From Candidatus Zixiibacteriota bacterium (GTDB lineage Bacteria > Zixibacteria > MSB-5A5 > GN15 > JACZUZ01): a stretch of 5,619 bases of DNA. The stretch is taken from NCBI GenBank assembly GCA_022563625.1, contig JADFNA010000137.1:1-5619 (forward strand), written 5' to 3'. The translations under genes were made by a program, and so were the position numbers. Position 1 is the first letter of the stretch. The number at the start of each line of letters is the position of its first letter. The notes under the pieces were generated by a model. It had not been told where the DNA came from and ran no database searches. It saw only the letters and a list, made by a program, of their open reading frames with translations. Below are positions 4,842 to 5,619 of this stretch, in pieces.

Positions 4842-5619
4842 TCAGCACCCCATACCCGCCGGACCGCAAATTGGGTCAGGGCCACCCGAGAATAGCCAGG
4901 CGATGACGTAGGTAACATCGGCGATGTTAAGTTTATCATCACCGTTTGCGCTACCCTCTGAACAACAACTCGGTGAGGCGCCTCCGGCAAACAGCCAGGA
5001 GATGACAAACGAAACATCGGCGATGTTAACTTTTCCGTCGCTGTTGGCGTCGCCGGGTGTGTCACAACATCCGGGACACGGGTTCGGTATCAATGGACAG
5101 GCGTCTACGCCGTCGATTAAACCGTCACCATCGGTGTCCGGGTTCAAAGGATTGGTGCCGTGTATATTGACTTCATCGCCATCGGTTAAACCATCACCAT
5201 CAGTATCCGGATCCAAAGGATCAGTGCCGTGTGTATTGACCTCGTCGCCATCATTCAGACCATCGGCGTCCGTGTCGGGGTCGTTTGGATTTGTTCCGTG
5301 GATATTAATCTCATCAGCGTCAGATAACCCATCGCCATCAGTATCTAGAGAGGTGACGAAAATTGTGTCTTTCATAGTGAGGGGATGGACATTACAGCGA
5401 TACGGAAACGGGCCAGGCCCGTCACCTGCTGTGAAGACCTGTTCAAAGGTTGAGCCAACCGACATGAACCCTGAGTTCCAACTCTTCGGCGAACCGATTA
5501 CCGAGGATGTTGTGTGTATCAATCCGACTGTCATTGTCCAACGCACCGTGTCCCCTGGGCTTACGGTCGTCTTGTTCGGGACAAACGCGAAATTGAGAAT
5601 ACTGACGTTATGAATTGTC
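4842..5619 (-). CDS. Cupredoxin - TSP3 repeat - dockerin protein, N-terminus off the window
   Basis: The frame is open to the right edge, giving 258 visible residues before TGA. The GTG at 5546 is a valine inside a domain (GDTVRW) and not a start. Residues about 3-88 are a plastocyanin/amicyanin-like cupredoxin: HNVSILNFAFVPNKTTVSPG, then GDTVRW, H35 in GLIHTT, and the ligand loop C75-NV-H78-PLT-M82, which together give the four type 1 copper ligands. In this family the copper centre shuttles electrons in the periplasm or outside the cell. Residues about 92-172 carry three full 23-residue thrombospondin type 3 calcium repeats (DTDGDGLSDADEINIHGTNP type) plus a partial fourth. The last 75 residues (184-258) are a dockerin pair, 47 of 75 identical without gaps to the end of the propeller protein, including the final PICGPxGMGC. 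The first calcium loop is canonical; the second (SANGDDKLNIAD) is degenerate. A signal peptide is expected upstream but not visible. Confidence 0.85.
   Translation of the reverse strand, partial: TIHNVSILNFAFVPNKTTVSPGDTVRWTMTVGLIHTTSSVIGSPKSWNSGFMSVGSTFEQVFTAGDGPGPFPYRCNVHPLTMKDTIFVTSLDTDGDGLSDADEINIHGTNPNDPDTDADGLNDGDEVNTHGTDPLDPDTDGDGLTDGDEVNIHGTNPLNPDTDGDGLIDGVDACPLIPNPCPGCCDTPGDANSDGKVNIADVSFVISWLFAGGASPSCCSEGSANGDDKLNIADVTYVIAWLFSGGPDPICGPAGMGC
5103..5345 (-). repeat. Three and a half 69-bp TSP3 units
   Basis: In-frame units of 23 codons begin at 5345, 5276, 5207 and 5138; the last is cut short by GVDACP. Each encodes DTDxDGLxDxDExNxHGTxPxxP. At DNA level the plus strand repeats CCATC(A/G)GT(A/G)TC and GTGCCGTGT phrases. 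This is a stiff calcium-binding linker between the cupredoxin and dockerin domains. Confidence 0.8.

Noticed and set aside
4924..5613. 229-residue plus-strand open frame, low-complexity SPSVSGSKGSVP repeats
   Set aside because: It is the antisense shadow of the TSP3 and dockerin repeats; the minus frame shows three recognised domains with ligand residues.

Overview
All four genes lie on the minus strand and read right to left. The window probably comes from an uncultured or poorly described bacterium of the FCB superphylum, with Zixibacteria or a similar lineage as my best guess. That guess rests on protein style: secreted proteins ending in a cysteine-flanked dockerin pair (CCDTPGDA...NIADV...FAGG...CC...PICGPxGMGC), VCBS/FG-GAP propellers, thrombospondin type 3 linkers and an outer-membrane beta-barrel (so diderm). 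I could not run a taxonomic search.

Layout in transcription order. (1) 4842-5619: a secreted-type protein, cut at its N-terminus by the window edge, with a cupredoxin (type 1 copper) domain, three and a half calcium-type TSP3 repeats and a dockerin pair. (2) 3882-4649: an outer-membrane beta-barrel protein with signal peptide. (3) 1094-3511: an 805-residue exported protein of exactly fourteen propeller repeats followed by a second copy of the same 75-residue dockerin module. (4) 1-716: a medium-chain dehydrogenase/reductase of the quinone oxidoreductase type, cut at its C-terminus by the window edge.

Each of the three genes whose start is visible has its own sigma70-like promoter, all with a 16-nt spacer, so this looks like a series of single-gene units rather than an operon. 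Two of the promoters (before genes 2 and 4) sit inside copies of one dispersed intergenic repeat of roughly 120 bp, and each copy follows a dockerin gene. Within it, two blocks of 22 and 17 nt are identical and the spacing of all elements is conserved. The third intergenic region (3512-3881) lacks those upstream blocks and is instead bounded by imperfect inverted repeats that resemble decayed insertion-sequence ends.

Functionally, genes 1 to 3 suggest an envelope or surface theme: two exported proteins carrying the same C-terminal dockerin-like tag beside a barrel protein. The oxidoreductase looks like an unrelated cytoplasmic enzyme. No RNA genes, CRISPR array or convincing intrinsic terminators were seen.
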